This document shows positions 17,317-26,315 of a stretch of 64,000 bases of DNA, piece by piece (the first letter of the stretch is position 1; each line of letters begins with the position of its first letter). Source of the stretch: Roseitalea sp. (GTDB lineage Bacteria > Pseudomonadota > Alphaproteobacteria > Rhizobiales > Rhizobiaceae); assembly GCA_017642895.1 (NCBI GenBank), contig JAEPON010000004.1, forward strand, positions 1 to 64,000. The letters are read 5' to 3'. The position numbers and the translations under genes were made by a program. The notes under the pieces are model-generated. The model was not told the origin of the DNA. It searched no databases and saw only the letters and a program-made list of their open reading frames with translations.

Positions 17317-18237
17317 TCATTGCGCGGCCTCGACGGCATCGAGAAGGCGGGCGGTACGCGCCGTTTCTTCAATGATTTCAGAGAATTGACGCGGGTCGGA
17401 CTCATGCGCCAAATGCCCGCCTGCCGGCAGGGACAAGATGGCGATCGAGTTTGTCAGGGTGGCCGCATGCCGCGAGACGCGCGGCGGTACCATCCGGTCG
17501 TCCTCGTTGACGATGAGCGTCGTTGGCGTTGTCAGATCGGGCAAGCGTCTTTGCAACGGCTCAAGGTCCCAATTGGCCATCATGCCCAAGGCCCCGGCGA
17601 CATGGGACGGCATGCCGACGAGCGTCTCGTAGTGCGCGATCGTTGCGTCATCGAGCGATGATCCGGTATTGGCCAGAAGCCGGCGCGGCAGGCGCGTGTG
17701 GCGTGCCTGAAAGGCGATGGTGTGGGCGGTGAACGGGTTGACGAACAGCGCCTTGGCCAGCGGCGAGAAGATCGCATTGCCTTCGATCGGTTCGAGCGCG
17801 CCGTTGAACCCGATCAGCGCGGCCGGTGCAATCCGGCCGGTGAGCGCCATCTCGATCAGGATCGCCGCGCCGGCCGAATGGCCGGCAGCGATTGACGGCG
17901 CAAAGTCGAGCGCGTCGAGCAATCCTGCCAGAGCGCCGGCCATGCCGGGCAGGGTGAGGATGCGGCCGCGCGCTTCGGATGTGAAGCCATGGCCGGGCAG
18001 GTCGGGCGCGAGCACGTCGAACCGTTCGGCCAGAAGCGGCATCAGCGCGCCGAACGAGTGTGTCGATGCCCCCGTACCGTGCAGCAGCAGGCATTTGGGC
18101 GCGCCGGGTTCGCCCATGCGCTGAACGTGCCAGACCAGGTTCGCGGCACGCACGAAATTGCTGTGCGCCGCGTTCGGCCAGTGGCGCGCCACCGCATGCC
18201 AGCTTTCGGGCGGGGCGGGATCGGCCGGGGCGCCCAT
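17317..18237 (-). CDS. bchO: BchO, alpha/beta hydrolase of the Mg-chelatase operon
   Basis: BchO is annotated as a magnesium-chelatase accessory protein of unproven function. The protein is 306 residues from the ATG at 18237, which shares one base with the bchD stop (TGATG). The alpha/beta hydrolase core is seen in LLHGTGASTHSFG (oxyanion region), AAGHSAGAAI (nucleophile Ser of the GHSAG elbow, near residue 120) and GGHLAHESDP (catalytic His). The NEDDRMVPP segment supplies the acid region. A long upstream extension of the frame is bchD DNA. Confidence 0.9.
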   Translation of the reverse strand: MGAPADPAPPESWHAVARHWPNAAHSNFVRAANLVWHVQRMGEPGAPKCLLLHGTGASTHSFGALMPLLAERFDVLAPDLPGHGFTSEARGRILTLPGMAGALAGLLDALDFAPSIAAGHSAGAAILIEMALTGRIAPAALIGFNGALEPIEGNAIFSPLAKALFVNPFTAHTIAFQARHTRLPRRLLANTGSSLDDATIAHYETLVGMPSHVAGALGMMANWDLEPLQRRLPDLTTPTTLIVNEDDRMVPPRVSRHAATLTNSIAILSLPAGGHLAHESDPRQFSEIIEETARTARLLDAVEAAQ

Positions 18238-20060
18238 CAGCGCGGCGCCTTCAGATAGTCGGCCACGATGCCCGACATGGCGCCCGCGTCGGCGCGCGGC
18301 AGCGTGACATAGTCGGCGTGCATGGTTTCGGCGAGCGTGCGGGCGCTGTCGCGCGGCCGCCGGGCAATGTCGATGATCACCGAGCGGACACCGAGCAGGG
18401 CCGCATGCCGGGCCATCTCCTCGGCATCGGCGCGGGCCGCTTGCCGATCCTGCGTGCCGTCGAGCGCCACATTGCCCTTGCCGTCCGTCAGAAGCACGAT
18501 CAGCGGCGACTGGCCACGGCGCCGGGCGCGATCGGCCAGATCGAGCGCCTGGCCAAGGCCGGCGGCAAGCGGGGTTGGGCCGCCACCGGGCAGGGCGGTC
18601 AGCGAGCGTTTGGCGCGAACAAGCGAACGGGTCGGCTCGAGCAGCACTTCGGCGCCGTCGCCCCGGAAAGCGACCAGCGCCACCTGGTCGCGGCGGACAT
18701 AGCAGTCGGCCAAAAGCAGTTCGACGCAGCCCTTGGCTTCGCCGAGCCGTTCGAGCGCGGTCGAGCCCGACGCATCGACGGCGAAGATCGCAGTCGATTC
18801 GGTGTTGTGTGCATAGCGGACATAGCGAAAGTCGGACGGGCGCACGGAAAGCGGTTCTCCCGGTGCCCATGCGGGCAGGCCACGCGCCTTGCGGCGGATC
18901 GTCTGCCAAGGCGCGGCGGTGCGCAGCGTTGCGACGACGTTGGGCCGCGCACCCGGAAAGGGCGGCCGGGCCACGAGGCCGGCGGGACGACCGCGCCGGG
19001 CGCCCTGACGCACCGCGCCCGATTTGCCGGCCGCGCTCTGGGCGCGGGTACGTGTCATGTTGGCGTGGCGGAAGAGGTCGAGATCGAGCCTGGCGCCTTG
19101 CGTCGCGGCGATGGCCAGTTCCTTCAATAGATCTGGATCGAAGGCGGGATCGGTCTCGCTATCCTGATCGGACGTTTCGGGCTCATCGCGCTGGCGCTCG
19201 TTGCGGGGCGGGGCGTCGTCCGCAGTGTCGTCGGCGCCGCTGTTCTCGGTTTCCTCCGTCGGCGCCTCGATCATCGCGCCGCAGGTGAGCCGCAGTGCGG
19301 TGGCGACATCGTCTTGGGTTGCCTCGGTTCGTCCGGCGGACGCGGCGAGAATGCGCGCGGCCAGCATAGCCTGCGCCGGGGCACGCATGGAGGTGCCGCG
19401 CAGCATGGCGGCGACGGCCACGATCGTCTCGGCCAGCGCGTCGGGGATCACAACGGATTGTATGGCGCCCTCATCCGGCAGTGGAGTTGCGGACGTGTCG
19501 GAGACGGCATCGCGGATCGCGATGCCGTCGAGACGAACGCGCAATCCGAGCCGGTCGGCGATGGCACCGGGCAGCGCATGGTCCTCATCGCCGTCGCCCT
19601 CATCGAGCGCGACGATGCCGAAACCGCCATGTCCGACGTCATGGGCGCGGGCGATGATGCCGGCGGTGCCTGGCGTCATCTGTTCGGCCATGGCGATGGT
19701 CAGGCAGCCACCGGAGACCGTTTCGAGAAGGCCGGTCTCGTGTACGGGAGCGCCGCCGGCCAGCGTCGCGGCAATGTCGATGCCGCCGGTCAGACGCCCG
19801 GCCGGGACGGCCGGCGTGATCCGCTTGACCGCGATGTTGGCCGGCAGCATGGCGCGCGTGGCCTCCAACCACCGGTCGCGCACCGGGGAGGCGCGCGCGA
19901 TGACATGAATGCCGCCAAGCGCTGCGGGCGCGGCGGCGAACAGGCGTGCCGCGCATAGCGCATCCGACCATGCCAGATCGTCCGCATCGGCCGGATCGGT
20001 GGCGGCCCGCGCCGGGAGCGCCGGTGCTGGCGCGAAACCGGATTGCCCGCTCTCAAGCAT
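18237..20060 (-). CDS. bchD: Magnesium chelatase subunit D
   Basis: Part of the BchIDH complex that inserts Mg into protoporphyrin IX. From the ATG at 20060 it has 607 residues: a degenerate AAA+ domain without a good Walker A (about 1-270), an acidic, low-complexity linker (TEETENSGADDTADD, then ETSDQDSETDPAFD), and a von Willebrand A domain from about 425 with the MIDAS motif DASGS at 429-433 and a downstream TDGKGN. The start overlaps bchI by 8 nt. Confidence 0.95.
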   Translation of the reverse strand: MLESGQSGFAPAPALPARAATDPADADDLAWSDALCAARLFAAAPAALGGIHVIARASPVRDRWLEATRAMLPANIAVKRITPAVPAGRLTGGIDIAATLAGGAPVHETGLLETVSGGCLTIAMAEQMTPGTAGIIARAHDVGHGGFGIVALDEGDGDEDHALPGAIADRLGLRVRLDGIAIRDAVSDTSATPLPDEGAIQSVVIPDALAETIVAVAAMLRGTSMRAPAQAMLAARILAASAGRTEATQDDVATALRLTCGAMIEAPTEETENSGADDTADDAPPRNERQRDEPETSDQDSETDPAFDPDLLKELAIAATQGARLDLDLFRHANMTRTRAQSAAGKSGAVRQGARRGRPAGLVARPPFPGARPNVVATLRTAAPWQTIRRKARGLPAWAPGEPLSVRPSDFRYVRYAHNTESTAIFAVDASGSTALERLGEAKGCVELLLADCYVRRDQVALVAFRGDGAEVLLEPTRSLVRAKRSLTALPGGGPTPLAAGLGQALDLADRARRRGQSPLIVLLTDGKGNVALDGTQDRQAARADAEEMARHAALLGVRSVIIDIARRPRDSARTLAETMHADYVTLPRADAGAMSGIVADYLKAPR

Positions 20061-21084
20061 GGCCCGCAACGCCGTTGGCCACCTCGACGACGGCGCGCTC
20101 GACCCGAACCGCCGATCCGGCCTCGTCCAGCGGATCGCGGCGCAGGCGGTGGCGCAGGGCCATCGGCGCGATGGCGACCAGATCGGCCTTGCTGACGTCT
20201 GCCCGGCCGGCAAGGGCGGCGCGGGCGCGCGCGGCGCGCATCAGGGTAAGTTCGCCCCGCAGCCCATCGACGCCCAGGCGCAGGCAGATGTTGGAGGCCA
20301 GTTCCAGAACCGCATCAGGCGTTTCCACCTGATCGAGCGTGGTTCTTGCCTTGGCGACCTTGCGTCGGATCGCGCCATCCTTGCGGCTCCAGGCACGCAC
20401 GAAACCGTCCCTGTCCCGCTCATAGGCTTCGCGGCGGCGCACGACTTCAACGCGCTCCTTGAGCGTATCGGGTGAAGCGACATCGACCGACAGGCCGAAC
20501 CGGTCGAGCAATTGGGGGCGCAGTTCGCCTTCTTCGGGGTTGCCGGAACCGATCAGCACGAAACGGGCGGGATGGCGCACGGACAATCCCTCGCGCTCGA
20601 CCAGATTGACGCCCGACGCCGCCACATCGAGCAGAAGATCGACCAGATGGTCTTCGAGCAGGTTGACTTCGTCGATATAGAGAAAGCCGCGATTGGCGCG
20701 TGCCAGAAGCCCGGGCTCGAACGCCTTTTCGCCCGAGACCAAAGCGCGTTCCAGATCGAGCGCGCCGCAGACGCGGTCCTCGGTGGCGCCCAGCGGCAGG
20801 TCGATCACCGGCGCCGGTTGCATCCGGGTCAGGGGCGGCTTGTTTTGGGAGCACAATGGGCAGATATCGACCGGCTTGTCCGGCTCGCAATTGTACCGGC
20901 AGCCCTCGCGCAGTTCGATCTTCGGCAAGAGCGCGGCGAGCGCGCGCACCGCGGTCGACTTGCCGGTGCCGCGGTCGCCGAACACCAGAACGCCGCCCAG
21001 GAGCGGATCGACGGCGGCCATCAGCAGCGCCTGCTTCATCTCCTCCTGGCCGACGATGGCGGCAAAGGGAAATGGTGCCGACAT
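20053..21084 (-). CDS. bchI: Magnesium chelatase ATPase subunit I
   Basis: The AAA+ motor of Mg chelatase, 343 residues. Walker A is GDRGTGKS at 36-43, Walker B is FLYIDEVNLL, and the sensor/arginine region contains NPEEGELRPQLLDRFGL. The N-terminal insert CRYNCEPDKPVDICPLCSQ with several Cys is typical of BchI. GGGGAG lies before the ATG at 21084. It heads the bchI-bchD-bchO-crtI-crtB run, with a perfect PpsR-type palindrome 28 nt upstream. Confidence 0.97.
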   Translation of the reverse strand: MSAPFPFAAIVGQEEMKQALLMAAVDPLLGGVLVFGDRGTGKSTAVRALAALLPKIELREGCRYNCEPDKPVDICPLCSQNKPPLTRMQPAPVIDLPLGATEDRVCGALDLERALVSGEKAFEPGLLARANRGFLYIDEVNLLEDHLVDLLLDVAASGVNLVEREGLSVRHPARFVLIGSGNPEEGELRPQLLDRFGLSVDVASPDTLKERVEVVRRREAYERDRDGFVRAWSRKDGAIRRKVAKARTTLDQVETPDAVLELASNICLRLGVDGLRGELTLMRAARARAALAGRADVSKADLVAIAPMALRHRLRRDPLDEAGSAVRVERAVVEVANGVAGHA

Positions 21085-21111
21085 GAAATGCTCCCCGATC
21101 CGGCTTTTCGG

Positions 21112-21129
21112 TGTCAATCTGGATTGACA
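21112..21129. promoter_or_regulatory. PpsR/CrtJ-type operator between bchI and cytochrome c2
   Basis: TGTCAATCTGGATTGACA is a TGT-N12-ACA site in which both halves are exact inverted repeats (TGTCAATC/GATTGACA). It lies 28 nt before bchI and 189 nt before the divergent cytochrome gene. It is the most symmetrical of the three such sites in the window. No convincing -10 was found at the right distance on either strand. Confidence 0.8.
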
Positions 21130-21317
21130 TTCTGGCATGACAATCCACCGATTTCCATGACGTTTTTTGCGCGGGCGAAACCAACCAAAGTTGTATCGCG
21201 TTAAGCAGATGACGCGAAATTGTGCCACACCGTTTGGCGTCTGGCCTTCAAGCTGTTGACGCGCCTTGTTTGGGTGCTAGGTGTAGCCGCGAAGGGATTT
21301 TAACCGGAGGAAACCAC

Positions 21318-21740
21318 GTGAAATCGCTGAAGACATTCCTTTTCGCGGCGGGGGCCGTGCTCATATCCACGTCGGCATATGCCATGGAGGGTGATGCGGC
21401 GGCCGGCGAGCAGGTGTTTCGGACCTGCGGCACCTGTCACAATGTCGAAGAAGAGCGCAACAAGGTGGGGCCGCATTTGATCAATGTCTTCGGACGCACG
21501 CCGGGCACGGTCGAGGGGTTCCGATATTCCAAAGCAATGACCGAGTTCGGCGAAGGCGGCGCGGTCTGGGATGCCGAGACGATTGGCGCATATCTGGCCG
21601 ATCCGCGCGGTTATGTGCGCGGCAACCGCATGGCGTTCGTCGGCCTGAAGAGCGAAGAAGAAATCGCCAATGTACTAGCCTATCTGGCCCAGTTCTCGGA
21701 GACGGTCGAAGAGGGTGAAGGTGAAGCTGCCACTGAATAG
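21318..21740 (+). CDS. cycA: Cytochrome c2
   Basis: A periplasmic electron carrier, probably the donor to the photo-oxidised reaction centre and a link to cytochrome bc1. The protein is 140 residues from a GTG with GGAGG at 21306-21310. A signal peptide ends at about AYA (residue 22). Heme attachment is C37-G-T-C-H41, and M105 in GNRMAF is the likely axial ligand. The C-terminus has an acidic tail (EEGEGEAATE) not usual for the family. The DPRGYVRGNRMAF segment fits class I c2. It is divergent from bchI and ends in a strong terminator. Confidence 0.9.
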   Translation: MKSLKTFLFAAGAVLISTSAYAMEGDAAAGEQVFRTCGTCHNVEEERNKVGPHLINVFGRTPGTVEGFRYSKAMTEFGEGGAVWDAETIGAYLADPRGYVRGNRMAFVGLKSEEEIANVLAYLAQFSETVEEGEGEAATE

Positions 21741-21760
21741 GCGGCCAGTGCCCGGATGTT

Positions 21761-21793
21761 GCCCCGCCTTTCCCTGCCCGGCGGGGCTTTTTT
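21761..21793 (+). terminator. Intrinsic terminator after cytochrome c2
   Basis: GCCCCGCC (21761-21768) pairs with GGCGGGGC (21780-21787), followed by six T (21788-21793). The structure is 20 nt after the stop codon. Confidence 0.9.
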
Positions 21794-21822
21794 GCAGCGC
21801 ATGCATCGACTGATCGACATGG

Positions 21823-21840
21823 ATTAGACTGAAGTCTAAT
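21823..21840. promoter_or_regulatory. Perfect 8-bp palindrome upstream of ppaA
   Basis: ATTAGACT (21823-21830), GA, AGTCTAAT (21833-21840) is an exact inverted repeat and AT-rich against a GC-rich background. It lies in the 342-nt gap between the cytochrome c2 gene and ppaA. It has no T-run, so it looks like a protein-binding site rather than a terminator. The regulator is unknown. The rest of the gap shows nothing else I can name. Confidence 0.5.
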
Positions 21841-22082
21841 GCCGCAGCTGGTCTGGTTGCGGCCGATGTCGGTCGGGTGATGACGCGCCCACGGGAATCT
21901 GACCCAAAGCGCTGTTTTTGCGTCGTTACCGGTAATCGGGGCGGACGCCGCTCCGCTGCAATGGCGAAGTATTAATGGCCCAAATGTTGTCAAACCCCGG
22001 CCATCTATTCCCTCGTGTGCCCATCAAAAACCGCCTATGATGGTGTCGAGCGCGCGGTCTGTCCCGCCGCTGAGGAGGCATA

Positions 22083-23018
22083 ATGTCAGGGCGCCGGGAA
22101 ATACCGGACGACCCAGTGGAGGCCAACAAAAATGCCGGTCAACCGGCACCGGATTTCCGGTATACACTGCTGAAGACACCCACTGTCGATCGTCGGCTGG
22201 ATACACAATTGCTCGAGCGCGCCATAAAACGCCATGTGGCCGCGCATGTGGGTGACGGCGCGGCAAAACCGTGTCAGCGAACCGACAGCCTGGACGGCTC
22301 CGTTGAGGGCCTCGAACCGGACGCCGTTCTGGAAGCGCTTTTGGTGTCCGACCAGGCGTTCCTGGATTCGGTCGTGCCGACACTGCTGAAAAATGCGGTG
22401 AACCTCTCGACCTTCTACAGGGCCATTGTGCGTCCGGTGTCCGTCAAGCTTGGCGAGTTGTGGTGCGAGGACGAAGTCAACTTCGTCAAGGTCGAGATCG
22501 TCTCGATGCGGCTGCGGCTGATGTGCAACCAGCTTGTGGCACGCCGCATGGCCGATCGCTTGACATGGCGCGAGGATGATCGCCGGCGTATCTTGCTGGC
22601 CAATACCGGTGGAGACCAGCATACGCTCGGATTCTCGCTGGCCGAGGCATTTTTCGAAGATGCCGGCTGGCATGTGGGCGGCGGCTTCGACCTCGAGCCC
22701 GGACCGGACTATTACGAGATGCTGCGGTCAGGCGATTTTTCGTTCGTGGCTCTTGCCATTGCGCGCGATGATGCGTGCGATCCCACCGAGATCGTCTCGC
22801 GAACGCGCGAGGCCTCGGGCGATCGCGGCGTCAGGATTTGCCTGGGCGGTGTCGCGGTGGGCGCAAATCCGGCGCGATACCAGGCGGCTGACGCAGACAT
22901 TGTTGCGCTCGATGCGCCCGACGCGGTTTTTCAGGCCGAGCAGATGCTGGCCCAATCGCGTTGGACCGGCCTTGACGATGACGGGCAGGACACGACCGCT
23001 TTCGCCGACCGCCCCTAG
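22083..23018 (+). CDS. ppaA: PpaA/AerR-like cobalamin-binding photosynthesis regulator
   Basis: A 311-residue protein with a variable N-terminus, a helical region (about 75-165) and a B12-binding-like Rossmann region (about 175-300). The segment GGDQHTLGFSLAEAFFEDAG (about 177-196) is the conserved His-containing B12 signature seen in AerR/PpaA. Such proteins modulate PpsR/CrtJ in response to light or redox, and their genes usually sit by ppsR at one edge of the photosynthesis cluster. GAGGAGG precedes the ATG. No ppsR is found in the window. The convergent puuE-uraD gene overlaps the end by 4 nt. Confidence 0.82.
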   Translation: MSGRREIPDDPVEANKNAGQPAPDFRYTLLKTPTVDRRLDTQLLERAIKRHVAAHVGDGAAKPCQRTDSLDGSVEGLEPDAVLEALLVSDQAFLDSVVPTLLKNAVNLSTFYRAIVRPVSVKLGELWCEDEVNFVKVEIVSMRLRLMCNQLVARRMADRLTWREDDRRRILLANTGGDQHTLGFSLAEAFFEDAGWHVGGGFDLEPGPDYYEMLRSGDFSFVALAIARDDACDPTEIVSRTREASGDRGVRICLGGVAVGANPARYQAADADIVALDAPDAVFQAEQMLAQSRWTGLDDDGQDTTAFADRP

Positions 23019-24466
23019 TTGGAGCCAATCGGAACCGGCATGTCTCCGTCATTGGGCAGGATGTCGGCGAGGCGGAGAAGGGCGATGCGTTCCACCTGAC
23101 GGCAAGCTTCGGCGAATTCCTCCTCCGTCCTGTTTTCCAGCCGTGCCTGAAACGCGTCGAGGATCGATGCCTTGTCGTGGTCGCGCACAGCGATGATGAA
23201 CGGAAAGCCGAATTTTTCGGTGTAGCTGTAATTGAGCGCCTCGAAACGGGCGCGCTCCTGGTCGGTCAACGCGTCGAGACCGGCGGAAGCCTGTTCGGCG
23301 GTGGAGTCCGCCGTCAGCCGTTTGGCGGCGGCCAGTTTACCGGCGAGATCGGGGTGCGCTTTCAGGACGCCGAGGCGTTCGTCATGGGAGGCGGCGCGAA
23401 ACTGGCGCGCGAGCGCGGCGTGCAGGCCGATGGCGGTATCATTGGCCGGTCCCAGTTCGTCGCCATGGGCGCGCTCGGCGATCCATGCCGAGTGCTCGAA
23501 CACGCCGCCGAACGCCTCAAGAAACGTCGCCTTGTCGAGCTGCGAAGGCCGGGCGCGATGCCCGGGCGGAAAATGTTGGCGCCAATGGGTGGCGATGTCG
23601 ATGCGCCGCGCGAACCACACATCGGGTCTGGATTGCGCGTACGCGATGAAGCGCTTGAGCGCCATGATCCGGCCCGGCCGGCCAATCAGTCGGCAATGCA
23701 GCCCCACAGACATCATTTTGGCCTGGCCGGCTTCGCCTTCTTCATAAAGTGCATCGAACGTGTCCTTGAGATAAGCGAAGAACTGGTCGCCGGCGTTGAA
23801 GCCCTGCGGCGTCGCGAAGCGCATGTCGTTGGCATCCAGCGTGTAGGGCACGATCAACTGGTCATGGCCGTCATAATGGTGCCAATAGGGAAGATCGTCC
23901 GCATAAGAGTCGGCGACATAGGCAAAACCGCCTTCCTGGGCTGCCAGATCGACCGTATTGACCGAACAACGCCCCGTGTACCAGCCATGCGGGCGTTCGC
24001 CGGTCACTTCGCGGTGGATGCGGATCGCCTCCTCCATATGGTGCTTTTCCTGATCGGGGGAGAAGTCCTTGTACTCGATCCACTTGAGCCCGTGGCTGGC
24101 AATCTCCCAGCCGGCCTCAGCCATGGCGCGAACCTGCGCCGGGGACCGGGCGAGCGCGGTGGCAACGCCATAGACCGTCACCGGCACGCCGGCCTGCGTG
24201 AACAGCCGATGCAGCCTCCAGAAGCCGGCGCGCGCGCCATATTCGTAGATCGACTCCATGTTCCAGTGGCGCTGGCCGGGCCAGGGCGCCGCGCCGACAA
24301 TTTCCGACAGGAACGCTTCTGACGCTTCGTCGCCATGCAGAATGTTGTTTTCGCCGCCTTCCTCGTAATTGACGACGAATTGCACGGCGATCTTGGCGCC
24401 GCCGGGCCATTTGGGGTCTGGAGGGGTCGGGCCATGGCCGTGCATGTCGCGGGGATAGCGGTTCAT
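23015..24466 (-). CDS. puuE-uraD: Fused allantoinase (PuuE) and OHCU decarboxylase (UraD)
   Basis: A single 483-residue polypeptide joins two purine-degradation steps. Residues 1 to about 300 are a PuuE-type polysaccharide-deacetylase-fold allantoinase (NYEEGGENNILHGDEASE, ASHGLKWIEYKDFSPDQE, GWYTGRCSVNT). Residues about 310-475 are UraD, with the catalytic HPDLAGK (371-377) and GFPFIIAVR (420-428). UraD makes S-allantoin from OHCU and PuuE hydrolyses it to allantoate, so the fusion couples consecutive reactions. It is divergent from uraH. Confidence 0.94.
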   Translation of the reverse strand: MNRYPRDMHGHGPTPPDPKWPGGAKIAVQFVVNYEEGGENNILHGDEASEAFLSEIVGAAPWPGQRHWNMESIYEYGARAGFWRLHRLFTQAGVPVTVYGVATALARSPAQVRAMAEAGWEIASHGLKWIEYKDFSPDQEKHHMEEAIRIHREVTGERPHGWYTGRCSVNTVDLAAQEGGFAYVADSYADDLPYWHHYDGHDQLIVPYTLDANDMRFATPQGFNAGDQFFAYLKDTFDALYEEGEAGQAKMMSVGLHCRLIGRPGRIMALKRFIAYAQSRPDVWFARRIDIATHWRQHFPPGHRARPSQLDKATFLEAFGGVFEHSAWIAERAHGDELGPANDTAIGLHAALARQFRAASHDERLGVLKAHPDLAGKLAAAKRLTADSTAEQASAGLDALTDQERARFEALNYSYTEKFGFPFIIAVRDHDKASILDAFQARLENRTEEEFAEACRQVERIALLRLADILPNDGDMPVPIGSN

Positions 24467-24588
24467 CGCAACCGGCTCCTGTGCGGCGCGCCGGGCTTCA
24501 CAAGCGCGCGGGATGCTGTCAGATGGTGCATGGGCTTGTCATGCCGATTTTCGGCCGACCAGACAAGCATGCCGGGAGAGCGAGCGCT

Positions 24589-24951
24589 ATGGCCGAAGGC
24601 GGATTTTTGACGACCCATGTGCTGGACACGGCGCGCGGCGTGCCCGCGTCGGGCATGACGATCTGGCTCTATCGCGTGTCGGGCAACTCGCACACAAAGA
24701 TCGCCGAGGCGGTGACCAATGAAGACGGCCGCACCGACAATCCCATCCTCCCGCGGGGCAAGTTCAAGGCCGGGCAGTATGAACTGATCTTCCATGCCGG
24801 CGACTATCTGCGCGCCAACGGGCTTGCCGGTGACGAGCCGCTCTTTCTCGACCAGGTGCCGATCCGTTTCGGCATCAGCGATGGCGATGCGCATTATCAC
24901 GTGCCGCTGCTGGTCTCGCCTTTTGGCTATTCCACCTACCGGGGGAGTTGA
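24589..24951 (+). CDS. uraH: 5-hydroxyisourate hydrolase
   Basis: A transthyretin-related enzyme converting 5-hydroxyisourate to OHCU. From the ATG at 24589 (GGGAGAGCG upstream) it has 120 residues, with the N-terminal LTTHVLDTARGVPASG motif, the HYHVPLLVSPFGYSTYRGS end and the signature YRGS C-terminus. It sits between puuE-uraD and puuD, which catalyse the flanking steps. The 140-nt spacer to puuD holds a repeat. Confidence 0.95.
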   Translation: MAEGGFLTTHVLDTARGVPASGMTIWLYRVSGNSHTKIAEAVTNEDGRTDNPILPRGKFKAGQYELIFHAGDYLRANGLAGDEPLFLDQVPIRFGISDGDAHYHVPLLVSPFGYSTYRGS

Positions 24952-24973
24952 GATGCGGACGCATCACGCAAGC

Positions 24974-25043
24974 CCTCATCCTGAGCTTGTCGAAGGGGCG
25001 GGCTTGCGGTTTCACCTCGTCCTTCGACAAGCTCAGGATGAGG
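24974..25043. repeat. Perfect 23-bp inverted repeat (CTCATCCTGAGCTTGTCGAA type)
   Basis: Bases 24974-24996 (core CATCCTGAGCTTGTCGAAGG) are the exact reverse complement of 25021-25043, around a 24-nt loop. This core is a widespread dispersed intergenic repeat in alphaproteobacteria, from memory. It lies between uraH and puuD and could act on the mRNA between them. Confidence 0.85.
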
Positions 25044-25091
25044 TGAAACAAAGGCCTTGCGCAATCGACAGACAGGGGTATCTCCGCGCCC

Positions 25092-26315
25092 ATGTATGAT
25101 CTCACCATCTTCATGGAATGGACCGAATTCGCCGTGCGCTGGGTGCATGTGATCACGGCGATCGCCTGGATCGGCTCGTCCTTCTATTTCATCGCGCTCG
25201 ATCTAGGCCTGAATCGCGAGATTGACGGTCCCGCCGACGGCGAGGAATGGCAGGTCCATGGCGGCGGCTTCTACCACATCCAGAAATATCTGGTCGCACC
25301 CGAGGCGATGCCCGAGCACCTGACCTGGTTCAAATGGGAGAGCTATGCCACCTGGCTGTCGGGCTTTGCGATGCTGGTGCTGGTCTACTATCTGGGCGCC
25401 GATCTCTATCTGGTCGATCCGAACGTCGCCGAGATTTCGATCCCGTTCGCGATCGTCATTTCGCTGGCCTCGCTCGGTTTCGGCTGGGTCGTCTACGACC
25501 AGCTCTGCAAGTCGCCGCTTGGCGAGACGCCAACCGTGCTGATGATCCTGCTCTTCATCCTGCTGGTGGCGATGGCGTGGGGCTACACACAGGTCTTTTC
25601 AGGTCGTGCGGCGCTCATCCATCTGGGCGCGTTCACCGCGACGATCATGACGGCGAACGTCTTCCTGATCATCATTCCCAACCAGACGATCGTGGTCGCG
25701 GACCTGAAGGCCGGGCGCACCCCCGACGCCAAATATGGCAAGATCGCCAAGCTGCGTTCGACGCACAACAATTACCTCACCCTGCCGGTGATCTTCTTCA
25801 TGCTGTCGATCCATTATCCGCTGGCGTTCGCGAGCGAGTACAACTGGCTGATCGCGGCTTTGGTGTTCCTGATGGGCGTGACGATCCGGCACTATTTCAA
25901 CACGCGGCATGCGCGCGCCGGCGACCCGACCTGGACCTGGCTGGCAACCGCCATCCTGTTCGTTTTGATCATGGCCATCTCCACCTGGCCGCTTTTTTCG
26001 GACGATCCGGCAAGCCCGGAAGACGCCAAGGCCACGCCCTATCAGGAGCGGATCATGGCGACCGACGGTTTTGAGGATGTGGCGTCGATCGTGCAGGGGC
26101 GCTGTTCGATGTGCCATGCCACCGAACCGTTCTGGAACGGCATCGTCGTTCCGCCCAATGGCGTACGGCTTGAAACACATGCGCAGATCGCGGCGCATGC
26201 GCGCGATATCTACATCCAGTCGGGCGTGACCCACGCCATGCCGCCGGCGAACGTCTCCTTCATGGAGGACGCCGAGCGCCGCGCGATTGTCGACTGGTAT
26301 CGCTCGGTTCAGTGA
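25092..26315 (+). CDS. puuD: Membrane urate oxidase with C-terminal cytochrome c domain
   Basis: PuuD-type urate hydroxylase, which oxidises urate to 5-hydroxyisourate in the membrane and passes electrons to the respiratory chain. The 407-residue protein starts MYDLTIFMEWTEFAVRWVHV and has about eight transmembrane segments up to residue 300. The C-terminal periplasmic domain has heme site C338-S-M-C-H342 and a likely Met ligand at M383 (HAMPPAN). It overlaps the convergent ackA by 7 nt. With uraH and puuE-uraD it takes urate to allantoate; xanthine dehydrogenase genes are not here. Confidence 0.94.
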   Translation: MYDLTIFMEWTEFAVRWVHVITAIAWIGSSFYFIALDLGLNREIDGPADGEEWQVHGGGFYHIQKYLVAPEAMPEHLTWFKWESYATWLSGFAMLVLVYYLGADLYLVDPNVAEISIPFAIVISLASLGFGWVVYDQLCKSPLGETPTVLMILLFILLVAMAWGYTQVFSGRAALIHLGAFTATIMTANVFLIIIPNQTIVVADLKAGRTPDAKYGKIAKLRSTHNNYLTLPVIFFMLSIHYPLAFASEYNWLIAALVFLMGVTIRHYFNTRHARAGDPTWTWLATAILFVLIMAISTWPLFSDDPASPEDAKATPYQERIMATDGFEDVASIVQGRCSMCHATEPFWNGIVVPPNGVRLETHAQIAAHARDIYIQSGVTHAMPPANVSFMEDAERRAIVDWYRSVQ

